This document shows positions 18,847 through 26,468 of a stretch of DNA of 64,000 bases, piece after piece (positions within the stretch are counted from its first letter, which is position 1; each line of letters starts with the position of its first letter). The DNA is from Thiopseudomonas denitrificans. GTDB lineage: Bacteria > Pseudomonadota > Gammaproteobacteria > Pseudomonadales > Pseudomonadaceae. The stretch is from NCBI RefSeq assembly GCF_002866065.1, contig NZ_LNJZ01000009.1, positions 186,001 to 250,000 on the forward strand, in the 5' to 3' direction. The position numbers and the translations under genes were made by a program. Under the pieces are notes generated by a model. That model was not told where the DNA came from. It made no database searches and saw nothing but the letters and a program-made list of their open reading frames with translations.

Positions 18847-20376
18847 ATGCCCAGCGAGATTCCTGCCAGTCGCCCTGCCGCAACCGTTGCCCCGGTCAGT
18901 CGCAGCCCTGCGGCCGAGCTCGCCAACACCCTGCGCATGCTCGACGCCCTGCCTCAGAACATCGTTGCCGGCCAGCAGCTGCAGGCACAGGTAATTGCCG
19001 TCCGTGAAGCGGCACAGCTATTCAGCATGCTGCTCAAACTGCAGATGCCGGACGGCAGGCAGGCCAGTATCCAGGCACAAACCAGCCAGCCGCTCACCTC
19101 CGGCCAGATGCTGACCCTGACCGCGCTTGGCGGACCAAGCTTCAGTTTCAGCCCGGGCGGCGGGCAGGCCGCCCCGCCCCTGACCAGTTTCGATCCCGCC
19201 CAGTTTCCTCCCGGCAGCCTGATCCAGGCGCGTGTCCTGCATGTCGAGCCCCAGGCACAGGGCAACTTCCGCATCACCCTGACCCTCAACAGCGGCAATC
19301 AGTCCGGCCAGCACTTTACCGTGGAGTCGCCCAAAGCCCTGGCGATCAACAGCCTGGTCAGCGCCCAGGTCAACGGCCGCTTTGAGCTCAACCTGATACC
19401 CGCCCGACAAAACTTTCAGCAGCTGGCGATCCAGCAGGAACTCGGCAGCCAGTTCGCGCGCCAGGGCAGCCCCGCGCAAGTACTCCACCAACTGTTGCAA
19501 CTGGGTAGCGGCGGTTTGCCGGGGGTTTCCGGTGATGGCCAGAAGGTCATCCAGCAACTGCTGGCCAGCATGCCCGAGCTTGGCAGCAAGCTCACCGGCG
19601 CCCAGCTGGCCGAGCTGGTCAAGAACAGCGGCATCCAGATGGAAAGCCGGCTGCATGGCGAACAAGCGGCCCAGCAGGACCTCAAAGCCAACCTGCTGCG
19701 CCTGATCGGCCAACTTTTGCCACAACAGGCCCAGGCCAACCCGCTGACTGCCGGAGCACAGGCCGCCCTCACCTCCCAGGCGTTGCCCCAGCTGCTGCGC
19801 GAGCTGGGCGGGCCGGCCGCCTCGATACGCGAGCAGGCACTGCGCTTTCCGGTCACCAGCCGTATCCTGGAAAAACTCGACAACCCCAACGATCTCGGCT
19901 CACTGCTGCGCCTGGCTGCCGCTGCCATTTCCCGCTTGCAAACCCACCAACTGTCCAGCCTGGCACAAACCTATACCACGCCGGACGGCACCCAGGTCAC
20001 CACCTGGCAAACCGAAGTGCCGATGCGTGACCAGAGCCAGGTCGTGCCGCTACAGGTCAAATTCCAGCAGGAGCAGCACAACCCCGCCGACGAACGAGAG
20101 CAGCGTCCGCCGGTCTGGCGACTGGAGCTGAGTTTTGAACTGGAGCCACTGGGAGCCCTGCATGCGCAGGTCAACCTGCAGGAAAATGCGCTGTCCAGCC
20201 GGCTCTGGGCCGAACAGGAAAACACCGCCGAGCTGGTCAAAAAGGAACTGCACGTATTGCGCGACAAGCTGCTGGCAGCAGGCCTCGACATCCGCGAACT
20301 GGACTGCGAACAAGGCATGCCGCCCGCCGCGCCCAAGGCACTCATTGAACAACGCTGGATAGATGATTTGGCATGA
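18847..20376 (+). CDS. FliK-like flagellar hook-length control family protein
   Basis: 509 residues. The C-terminal ~100 residues (PPVWRLELSFELEPLGALHAQVNL ... LRDKLLAAGLDIRELD) have the FliK C-domain pattern, which switches export specificity when the hook is complete. The rest is Gln/Ala/Pro-rich and low complexity, as in FliK molecular rulers. It overlaps by 4 bp a small FlhB-C-terminus-like gene. This pair (YlqG/YlqH-like) is known in Pseudomonas separately from the main fliK. The start is uncertain: ATG 18847 gives MPSEIPASRP; ATG 18811 is an in-frame alternative, neither with a strong ribosome site. A true fliK role is possible but not shown. Confidence 0.75.
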   Translation: MPSEIPASRPAATVAPVSRSPAAELANTLRMLDALPQNIVAGQQLQAQVIAVREAAQLFSMLLKLQMPDGRQASIQAQTSQPLTSGQMLTLTALGGPSFSFSPGGGQAAPPLTSFDPAQFPPGSLIQARVLHVEPQAQGNFRITLTLNSGNQSGQHFTVESPKALAINSLVSAQVNGRFELNLIPARQNFQQLAIQQELGSQFARQGSPAQVLHQLLQLGSGGLPGVSGDGQKVIQQLLASMPELGSKLTGAQLAELVKNSGIQMESRLHGEQAAQQDLKANLLRLIGQLLPQQAQANPLTAGAQAALTSQALPQLLRELGGPAASIREQALRFPVTSRILEKLDNPNDLGSLLRLAAAAISRLQTHQLSSLAQTYTTPDGTQVTTWQTEVPMRDQSQVVPLQVKFQQEQHNPADEREQRPPVWRLELSFELEPLGALHAQVNLQENALSSRLWAEQENTAELVKKELHVLRDKLLAAGLDIRELDCEQGMPPAAPKALIEQRWIDDLA

Positions 20377-20702
20377 ATACACCCGACAAGGCACCCAGCC
20401 AGGCGATTGCCCTCAAGTATGACGGCAGCAATGCCCCCACCCTCACCGCCAAAGGCGATGACGAGCTGGCCGAGGCGATTCTGGCCGTTGCGCGCCAGCA
20501 TCAGGTGCCCATTTACGAGAATGCCGAACTGATCCGCCTGCTGGCACGGCTGGAACTGGGCGACTCCATTCCCGAGTCGCTATACCAGACCATAGCGGAA
20601 ATCATCGCCTTTGCCTGGTACCTGAAAGGCAAGGCCCCCAAGGGTTTTTACCAGCGCGAGGCAGCCGGCAAGCCGCTGTCACTCGGTCACGACAAAACCT
20701 GA
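20373..20702 (+). CDS. FlhB C-terminal-like protein (EscU/YscU/HrcU switch family)
   Basis: 109 residues, soluble. It matches the cytoplasmic C-terminal domain of FlhB: IALKYDGSNAPTLTAKGDDELAEAILAVARQHQVPIYEN..LIRLLARLELGDSIPESLYQTIAEIIAFAWYL. The NPTH autocleavage motif of FlhB is absent, as expected for this stand-alone family. It is translationally coupled (ATGA overlap) to the FliK-like gene, so the two probably interact as FliK and FlhB-C do. Its precise flagellar role is not established. Confidence 0.88.
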   Translation: MNTPDKAPSQAIALKYDGSNAPTLTAKGDDELAEAILAVARQHQVPIYENAELIRLLARLELGDSIPESLYQTIAEIIAFAWYLKGKAPKGFYQREAAGKPLSLGHDKT

Positions 20703-20741
20703 GCAGGCAGGATTACTGCTGCCGCCCCGGCATACCGGCGA

Positions 20742-21137
20742 CTACCACATCCAGAGCGGCAGGTGTTTCTTCGCCGTCAGGAACATCAGCACCCAGCAGC
20801 CAATGGCCAGCGCAAAGCACAGCCAGCGTACCGATAGCGACAAGCGGTTACGAAACGCGAACACCCCGAGAATCACATAAGCCACCAGAAAACCCAGTTT
20901 GCTCGACAGCCAGGCAGTGGTTACCGGGTTCAGCTGCAAAATCACCAGCAACAACACGCCCATCAGCAACAACAGGGTATCAACCCCGTAACTGACACGA
21001 TCGGTCAGCTTGCGCAGTTTCAGGCTGACCCGCTCACCGGCCGTCAGCCGGTACAAACCACGCAGCACAAACAGCATGATCGTCAGGTAGGCCATACCCA
21101 TGTGAAAGTGTTTGATCCAGACATAATGCTCAGCCAC
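20742..21137 (-). CDS. SirB2-family membrane protein
   Basis: 131 residues with four hydrophobic helices. The pattern WIKHFHMGMAYLTIMLFVLRG near the N terminus and a conserved CWVLMFLTAKKHLPLW end fit SirB2. The start is a GTG at 21137 with AAGGA spaced 7 nt. The gene is convergent with the FlhB-like gene and downstream of the palindrome after flgL. The function of SirB2 is not established; the name derives from an invasion-regulator locus. The conserved His residues could bind a metal or heme, which is only a guess. Confidence 0.85.
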   Translation of the reverse strand: MAEHYVWIKHFHMGMAYLTIMLFVLRGLYRLTAGERVSLKLRKLTDRVSYGVDTLLLLMGVLLLVILQLNPVTTAWLSSKLGFLVAYVILGVFAFRNRLSLSVRWLCFALAIGCWVLMFLTAKKHLPLWMW

Positions 21138-21193
21138 AGTTGCATCCTTGATACGGTCAAAAATAAGGCCGACAGCTTAGCAAAAAGACAAAG

Positions 21194-21243
21194 AAAAGGG
21201 GTCAGGTCCATTTATCCTTGGATAAATGGACCTGACCCCTTTT
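21194..21243. repeat. 50-bp palindrome, also a likely flgL terminator
   Basis: Perfect 24-bp arms (21194-21217 and 21220-21243) with a 2-nt centre TT. The outer part reads AAAAGGGGTCAGGTCC. On the minus strand it lies 17 bp past the flgL stop and is followed by a T-rich tract (TTTTCTTTGTCTTTTT), so it can terminate flgL. The GGGGTCAGGTC core resembles, from memory, sequences found next to REP-associated (Y1) transposases, so it may be a stranded mobile palindrome. Confidence 0.85.
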
Positions 21244-21260
21244 CTGCTTTTCCGCTTTCC

Positions 21261-22505
21261 TCAAATCTTGTTGAACAGATTAAGGCCACTGACCTTGACG
21301 TAGCTTTGCTGGGCCGCCTCCAGGATCACGCTCTGGAACGCCAGCTTGGACAAGGCTTCCGCGTAATCCACCTCACGCAATTCAGCCTGCACCGCCTTGT
21401 TGACCAGGGTAACGTCCTCGTTATTGGTCTGGGTGGTCTCGATAATGTTCATGCGCGCACCGATGTCGCCACGGGTCTGGTCAATGGTAACCATGGCGTG
21501 ATCGATATTGGTGATGGCGGCGGCTACCGCATCACGAGTGTCGCGATTGCCTTCGGGACTGTCGGGATTTTCTTCCAGCGCCTTGCGCAGCTGGTAGATG
21601 GTGTCGAGTACGCCTTGTTTTTCGCGGGCCGGATCGGCCGTAATGCTGATGGTTTCAGTACCGTTGGGCACGCCATCAAGGTGCACGACAACGCCGGCAA
21701 AAACCAGTGAGTCATGCAATTTGTCATCATCATCCAGGCTGCCGGTTTGCAATGATGTTCCGGTGGTGGTTTCAACAATTTCATAATTTTTGGGGTTGGC
21801 CGGGTCGTTAAAGCGAATTTCAAACTGGCTGTCCGGATACCCTGGCGCGCTGGTGTAAGCTATTTCATCCTGCACCAGCGGGCTTGATACCGTCAGGCTG
21901 GAACCGGTTGGCTGAGTATAGTTGGCATCCAGACGCGCCGCGTTGGTGACGTTCTGAAACACCTTCTTGCCATTGTCACTGATAGGAATATCCAGCGAAC
22001 TGGCCACCTGCAGCTTGCGCTGGCCTTCATCACCCATGTAGACAAAGCTGCCGTCACCCTGGCGCACAAACGGCTGGGTCTTGCCCTGAAAGCCCGAAAA
22101 CAGGTACTCGCCACGGGCGTTCTTGGTATTCATCAGGCCCAGCAGTTCGTCCTCACGCTCGCGCAGCTCGGCGGCAATCGACTGGCGGTCCGACTGGCTC
22201 AACGCACCGTTACCCGCCTCTTCGGCCAGCACCCGGATGCGCTGCATGATATCGTTGACCGAGTTGAGTACCGACTCTTCCTGCACCAGACTGTTGTTGG
22301 CCGCGACCAGATTGTCCTTGTACTGGCCAAGCATGTTTTGCTGTTGCTCCAGCTGCATCAGGCGTACAGATGCCACCGGATCGTCAGCCGGGGTCAGTAT
22401 GCGGTTACCGGTGGTGATTTGCTGATTGGTGCGGATCAGTTCGGCATAGTTGTTCTGTATTCCCTTCACCCCGAGGTTGAATGCCTGCTGACTGGAAATA
22501 CGCAT
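21261..22505 (-). CDS. flgL: flagellar hook-filament junction protein FlgL (HAP3)
   Basis: 414 residues. FlgL is the second junction protein between hook and filament. The N-terminal flagellin-like region MRISSQQAFNLGVKGIQNNYAEL...TGNRILTPADDPVASVRLMQLEQ and the C-terminal helix YAEALSKLAFQSVILEAAQQSYVKVSGLNLFNKI are diagnostic. The start at 22505 has AAGGAG spaced 7 nt. It is not adjacent to flgK: the TRAP operon and tehB-like gene (about 4 kb) separate them. A candidate sigma-28 promoter lies about 70 bp upstream of the start, and a large palindrome follows the stop. Confidence 0.97.
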   Translation of the reverse strand: MRISSQQAFNLGVKGIQNNYAELIRTNQQITTGNRILTPADDPVASVRLMQLEQQQNMLGQYKDNLVAANNSLVQEESVLNSVNDIMQRIRVLAEEAGNGALSQSDRQSIAAELREREDELLGLMNTKNARGEYLFSGFQGKTQPFVRQGDGSFVYMGDEGQRKLQVASSLDIPISDNGKKVFQNVTNAARLDANYTQPTGSSLTVSSPLVQDEIAYTSAPGYPDSQFEIRFNDPANPKNYEIVETTTGTSLQTGSLDDDDKLHDSLVFAGVVVHLDGVPNGTETISITADPAREKQGVLDTIYQLRKALEENPDSPEGNRDTRDAVAAAITNIDHAMVTIDQTRGDIGARMNIIETTQTNNEDVTLVNKAVQAELREVDYAEALSKLAFQSVILEAAQQSYVKVSGLNLFNKI

Positions 22506-22545
22506 GATGCTGCTCCTTGGGCCTGTGTGCGGCCGGGTCTGACCA

Positions 22546-22567
22546 TTGTGCCGGTTAATTGGCACAA
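22546..22567. promoter_or_regulatory. 22-bp imperfect palindrome, candidate operator
   Basis: TTGTGCC and GGCACAA arms of 7 bp flank an 8-nt centre (GGTTAATT) between divergent flgL and dctP. Size and symmetry fit a dimeric regulator site, perhaps for the TRAP operon. No regulator is identified. Confidence 0.4.
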
Positions 22568-22573
22568 CTGGCT

Positions 22574-22600
22574 GTATCGGTTATGTCTGGTATTTCTTAA
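22574..22600 (-). promoter_or_regulatory. sigma-28 (FliA)-like promoter for flgL
   Basis: On the minus strand TTAA-N15-ACCGATAC resembles the FliA consensus TAAA-N15-GCCGATAA (3/4 and 6/8 matches, exact spacing), about 70 bp before the flgL start. It would give the detached flgL its own late flagellar promoter. Confidence 0.5.
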
Positions 22601-22743
22601 GCAGGTTTTATGCCAGAAAACCCGTGAACTTATATCCGCACGAAGTCGAGGCTTTTCCGGCAATAACCTTCGTATAACCCCTTACCTCACTATCATTCTT
22701 TGTCTATGATGGCCCGGTCCATTAATTGACTGGTGAGCACCCA

Positions 22744-23748
22744 ATGAAAATAAAAACCTGGATTAGCGCAGGCGCAGCCTGCATTACCCTGACAGCCAGC
22801 ATGGCATTTGCCCAGCCGCGCGAGTACTCCGTTTCCACCGTACTGTCCGATGCCTTCCCCTGGGGCCAGGCTGCGGCCAAATGGGCCGAACTGGTCGAGG
22901 AACGCAGCGAAGGCCGCATCAAGCTCAAGGTATACCCCAACGCGCAACTGGTATCCGGCGACCAGACCCGCGAGTTTTCTGCCATGCGCAGCGGGCTGAT
23001 CGACATGGCGGTCGGCTCCACCATCAACTGGTCGCCCCAGGTGCCCGAGGTCAACCTGTTCTCCCTGCCCTTCCTGATGCCCGACAACGCTGCTGTTGAC
23101 GCCATCACCACCGGCAAGGCCGGCGAAATGGTGTTCAAGGCGATTGAAAAGCGTGGCGTGATGCCGCTGGCCTGGGCCGAGAACGGCTTCCGTGAAATCT
23201 CCAACTCCCGTGGCCCGATCAGCCAGCCGGCTGACCTCAAGGGCCTGAAAGTACGTGTGGTTGGCTCGCCGCTGTTCCTGGATACCTTCAACGCGCTGGG
23301 TGCCAACCCGACCCAGATGAGCTGGACCGACGCCCTGCCCGCACTGACCACCGGTGCCGTCGACGGCCAGGAAAACCCGCTGGCGGTGTTTGACGTGGCC
23401 CGCGCCGACCGCGCCAGCCAGAAGCACCTGACACTGTGGCATTACATGAATGACCCGCTGATTTTCGGCGTCAGCCAGCGCCTGTGGAAAACCCTGTCAG
23501 CCGACGACCAGCAACTGCTCAAGCAGGCCGCCCATGATGCCGGCCAGTGGGAAATTGAAAAATCCCGCACCGAGCTGGCTGCCACGCTGGATGCCATTCG
23601 CGAGCGCGGTGTGGAAGTGACCGAGCTGACGCCCGAGCAGCATCAGGCCTTTGTCGCAGCGACACAAAGCGTGTACGAAAAATGGATTCCACGCATTGGC
23701 AAGGAGCTGGTGGAGACTGCACAGCAAGCCATTGCCGAGCGCCACTGA
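22744..23748 (+). CDS. dctP: TRAP transporter substrate-binding protein (DctP family)
   Basis: 334 residues with a signal peptide ending AFA-QPR. It captures an organic anion in the periplasm for the DctQM permease. Family marks: FPWGQAAAKWAELVEERSEGRIKLKVYPNAQL, then PFLM, ENGFREISNSRGPI with the carboxylate-binding Arg, LKGLKVRVVGSPLF and GAVDGQENPLAVF. The start at 22744 follows GGTGAG. A strong hairpin after the stop should let dctP be expressed above dctQM. The substrate is probably a C4-dicarboxylate or other small carboxylate, but this is not decided by sequence. Confidence 0.92.
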   Translation: MKIKTWISAGAACITLTASMAFAQPREYSVSTVLSDAFPWGQAAAKWAELVEERSEGRIKLKVYPNAQLVSGDQTREFSAMRSGLIDMAVGSTINWSPQVPEVNLFSLPFLMPDNAAVDAITTGKAGEMVFKAIEKRGVMPLAWAENGFREISNSRGPISQPADLKGLKVRVVGSPLFLDTFNALGANPTQMSWTDALPALTTGAVDGQENPLAVFDVARADRASQKHLTLWHYMNDPLIFGVSQRLWKTLSADDQQLLKQAAHDAGQWEIEKSRTELAATLDAIRERGVEVTELTPEQHQAFVAATQSVYEKWIPRIGKELVETAQQAIAERH

Positions 23749-23760
23749 TCTACCCCCTGT

Positions 23761-23786
23761 ACGGCACCCTGCGGGGTGCCGTTTTT
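23761..23786 (+). terminator. intercistronic terminator/attenuator between dctP and dctQ
   Basis: Perfect 9-bp arms (23761-23769 and 23774-23782), loop TGCG, then a T-tract to 23786. Partial termination here would raise binding protein over permease. Confidence 0.8.
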
Positions 23787-23812
23787 GATGAACTCAGACT
23801 GTTATTCCTCCC

Positions 23813-24304
23813 ATGTCCAAACCCAAATCCCGCTTCATGCCCGAGTCCTGGCTGGGCATTCTGGCGCTGGCCGGCATCACCGCCATCAGCCTCGCCAACG
23901 TCGTGGTGCGCTATGCCACTGACGTATCTTTCGCCTTCACCGAAGAATTCTCCGTATTTCTGATGGTCGTTCTGGCCTTTGCCGGCGCTGCCGTGGCTGC
24001 CCGCAACAACGAACACATCCGCATCACCCTACTGGAAGAAAAACTCGGGCACACCGGCCGCAAGGTGCTCTACACCCTGCAGTGGCTGGGTGCCATGCTG
24101 GTACTGGCACTGGTTGCCTGGTATGGCGGCGAGCTGGCCTGGGAAGAATACAGCTGGGAGTCACTGTCACCCGGGCTGGGCTATCCCACCTGGCTGTACC
24201 TGATCTGGCTGCCGATTCTGTCACTCGCGATCATGCTGCGCAGCACCCAGAACTGGTGGCAGCGCCTGCGTCAGCCCGTTGTGGAGGCCGGCCATGAGTC
24301 CTGA
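23813..24304 (+). CDS. dctQ: TRAP transporter small permease (DctQ family)
   Basis: 163 residues with four hydrophobic helices (WLGILALAGITAISLANVVV; EFSVFLMVVLAFAGAAVAA; YTLQWLGAMLVLALVAWY; LYLIWLPILSLAIML). The conserved NEHIRI segment between helices 2 and 3 is typical of DctQ. DctQ and DctM form the Na+-coupled membrane complex. No clear Shine-Dalgarno sequence precedes ATG 23813 (the stretch is TATTCCTCCC), so the start is less certain than the gene. It overlaps dctM by 11 bp. Confidence 0.88.
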   Translation: MSKPKSRFMPESWLGILALAGITAISLANVVVRYATDVSFAFTEEFSVFLMVVLAFAGAAVAARNNEHIRITLLEEKLGHTGRKVLYTLQWLGAMLVLALVAWYGGELAWEEYSWESLSPGLGYPTWLYLIWLPILSLAIMLRSTQNWWQRLRQPVVEAGHES

Positions 24305-25595
24305 TCTCTGGATGTTGCTGATTTTCGGCTTGTGCCTGCTGATCGGCATGCCGGTGGCCTTTGCGCTGGGTCTGGGCGGAGCCGCCGGTATCGTCATGGG
24401 TCTGTCGCCGGAAATGCTGGCGACTCTGGGCACCAATACCTACAACAGCGTTGCCAAATACCCGCTGATCGCCATTCCGCTGTTCATACTGACCGGTATC
24501 ATTTTCGAGCGTGCCGGGGTGGCAGCCAGTCTGGTCAATTTTGCCCAGTCCATCATTGGCCGGCGCCATGCCGGGCTGGCAGTGGTGGCGGTACTGGTAT
24601 GCATCATCATGGGCGGCATGAGCGGCTCCGGCCCGGCCGATGCTGCCGCCGTGGCCATGGTGATGCTGCCAAGCATGACCAAGGCGGGGTACCCGCGACC
24701 TTTTTCTGCCTCGCTGATTGCCGCCGCTTCGTCCACGGCCATCCTGATTCCGCCATCGATCGCGCTGATTCTTTATTCGGTGATGATGCCCGGGCTGGAC
24801 CTGCGCGCGCTGTTTGCTGCCGGCCTGTTCCCCGGCATTCTGGCCGGCTGCTCGCTGCTGGTACCGGTGTACTTTCTGGCCCGCCGCTACGGCTGGGAAG
24901 CCACCGATACCGGCGAGGTCAAGCCGCCTTTGCGGGCAAGCTTCATCAAGGCACTGCCGGCCCTGTTTGCCCCGGTGATCATCCTTGGCGGCTTGCGCTC
25001 CGGCCTGTTCACGCCAACCGAAGCCGCTGTGGTAGCAGTCACCTACGGCCTGATCCTGGGCACGCTGGTGTACCGCCAGCTGAAATGGCGTGACCTGTTG
25101 CAAATGTTTGACGAGGCCGCACGCATCTCCGGTGTGGTGTTGCTGATCATCTCGCTGGCCGGCATTTTTGCCTGGGCCGGCACCACGCTGGGCACCTTCA
25201 CCCGTCTGGCCGAAGTCATGCTGTCAATCTCCGACCAGGGCTGGGTATTGCTGTTGCTGGTGATGCTGCTGGTACTGATTGCCGGCATGCTGCTGGACGC
25301 CATTTCCATCTATCTGATCCTGACACCGGTGCTGGTGCCACTGATCCAGCATTTTGGCTGGAATCCGGTATGGTTCGGCATCCTGCTGGCGATGAACATT
25401 GCCATCGGCCAGTTCACGCCTCCCGTGGCGGTCAACCTGATGGTAACCAGCAAGGTGGCCAACATCCGGCTGGAGCATACCTTCATCTGGGCCATGCTGT
25501 TCATGGTGACCATGTTCAGTGCGCTGTTGCTGGTGATGATTTTTCCCGGCATTGCGCTGTGGCTGCCGGAGTATCTGGGCTTTGCCATCGACTAA
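24294..25595 (+). CDS. dctM: TRAP transporter large permease (DctM family)
   Basis: 433 residues, about 12 membrane segments; the normal DctM length. Typical motifs are IAIPLFILTGIIFERAG near the N terminus, GGMSGSGPADAAAVAMVMLPSMTKAGYP, STAILIPPSIALILYS, GLFTPTEAAVVAVTYGL and GQFTPPVAVNLMV. This subunit carries the transport path in an elevator mechanism. The start at 24294 has GGAG spaced 8 nt and overlaps dctQ. The operon is bounded by flgL on the left and the tehB-like gene on the right, both minus strand. Confidence 0.95.
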   Translation: MSPDLWMLLIFGLCLLIGMPVAFALGLGGAAGIVMGLSPEMLATLGTNTYNSVAKYPLIAIPLFILTGIIFERAGVAASLVNFAQSIIGRRHAGLAVVAVLVCIIMGGMSGSGPADAAAVAMVMLPSMTKAGYPRPFSASLIAAASSTAILIPPSIALILYSVMMPGLDLRALFAAGLFPGILAGCSLLVPVYFLARRYGWEATDTGEVKPPLRASFIKALPALFAPVIILGGLRSGLFTPTEAAVVAVTYGLILGTLVYRQLKWRDLLQMFDEAARISGVVLLIISLAGIFAWAGTTLGTFTRLAEVMLSISDQGWVLLLLVMLLVLIAGMLLDAISIYLILTPVLVPLIQHFGWNPVWFGILLAMNIAIGQFTPPVAVNLMVTSKVANIRLEHTFIWAMLFMVTMFSALLLVMIFPGIALWLPEYLGFAID

Positions 25596-25599
25596 GCAA

Positions 25600-25625
25600 C
25601 TTCACCCGGCTCACGCCGGGTGAAG
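25600..25625 (+). terminator. hairpin after dctM
   Basis: Perfect 11-bp arms (25600-25610, 25615-25625) with loop TCAC start 5 bp after the dctM stop. There is no T-tract, so it may protect the 3' end or be REP-like rather than a true intrinsic terminator. Confidence 0.55.
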
Positions 25626-25729
25626 GTCCTGCCCGCCGAAAGCGGCTGCACTGTCATGCCTCGCACAATCGCAACATGCGCGGACCTTGCGACTGAACGC
25701 AGGATGACAGGTTTCCGGATTGCAGGTGG

Positions 25730-26293
25730 CTACTCCGGTTTGCGCGCCAGCAGGGTGGCAAACTGCAGCTGGGCACCATTGTGCATGGTACCCATGTCCT
25801 CGTTGTACTTGATCAGTTCCCAGCCCTGATAGGCCTCGCTCAGCTCGCCTTCCCCCAGGGTGAACGGAAAACCCATCGGGCACGGATACGCGGCGGTGTC
25901 CATGGCGCAGACGATCAGGTTATAGCCACCCGGCAAGGTGTGCTGCTGCATGTCGGCAATCACCGCATCAACCCGGCCCGGGTCGAGGAACATCAGGGTC
26001 ACGGTACAGGCGATGAAGCCGTAATCCTCACCCAGGCTGGCCTGATTGATGTCATAGATGCGCGCCTCGACGTTATCCATCCCTTCCTGCGCCACGATCG
26101 ACTGCAGCATGTGGATCGCGTTGGGGTTGTGATCGACAGCAGTGACAGCAAAGCCGAGCTGACCCAGGTACAGGGCATTGCGGCCATTGGAGCAGCCCAT
26201 GTCGAGCGCCTTGCACGGCTCGATCAGCTGGCAGGCGCTGACCACTTCACTATGCGGCGAGTTCATGCCGTAACGGCTGTTGAGGTCGGTCAT
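25730..26293 (-). CDS. TehB-like SAM-dependent methyltransferase
   Basis: 187 residues. The SAM-binding motif is ALDMGCSNGRNALYL, followed by the acidic end of strand 2 (VTAVDHNP) and motif post I region VEARIYDINQ. The overall pattern, including TLMFLDPGRVDAVIADMQQHTLPGGYNLIV, fits the tellurite-resistance methyltransferase TehB. It could methylate tellurite, selenite or another substrate. The start at 26293 follows AAGGAG with 6-nt spacing. It lies 175 bp after flgK on the same strand and is not an expected flagellar gene. Confidence 0.85.
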   Translation of the reverse strand: MTDLNSRYGMNSPHSEVVSACQLIEPCKALDMGCSNGRNALYLGQLGFAVTAVDHNPNAIHMLQSIVAQEGMDNVEARIYDINQASLGEDYGFIACTVTLMFLDPGRVDAVIADMQQHTLPGGYNLIVCAMDTAAYPCPMGFPFTLGEGELSEAYQGWELIKYNEDMGTMHNGAQLQFATLLARKPE

Positions 26294-26468
26294 GGTGTTC
26301 TCCTTCAGATCGGGGCCTGCACCGATGCTGGCCACCCGTGATTGGTTCAGGAGATGCATTGTGCCCGCAGCCCGCACCGGCAACCCATGATCAGGATCTG
26401 TTTTTGCAGCAAAGACGGATACCCCGCTGCTGGTGCGCGTCCGTTCGCACCACATGCCTGTCACTGAT

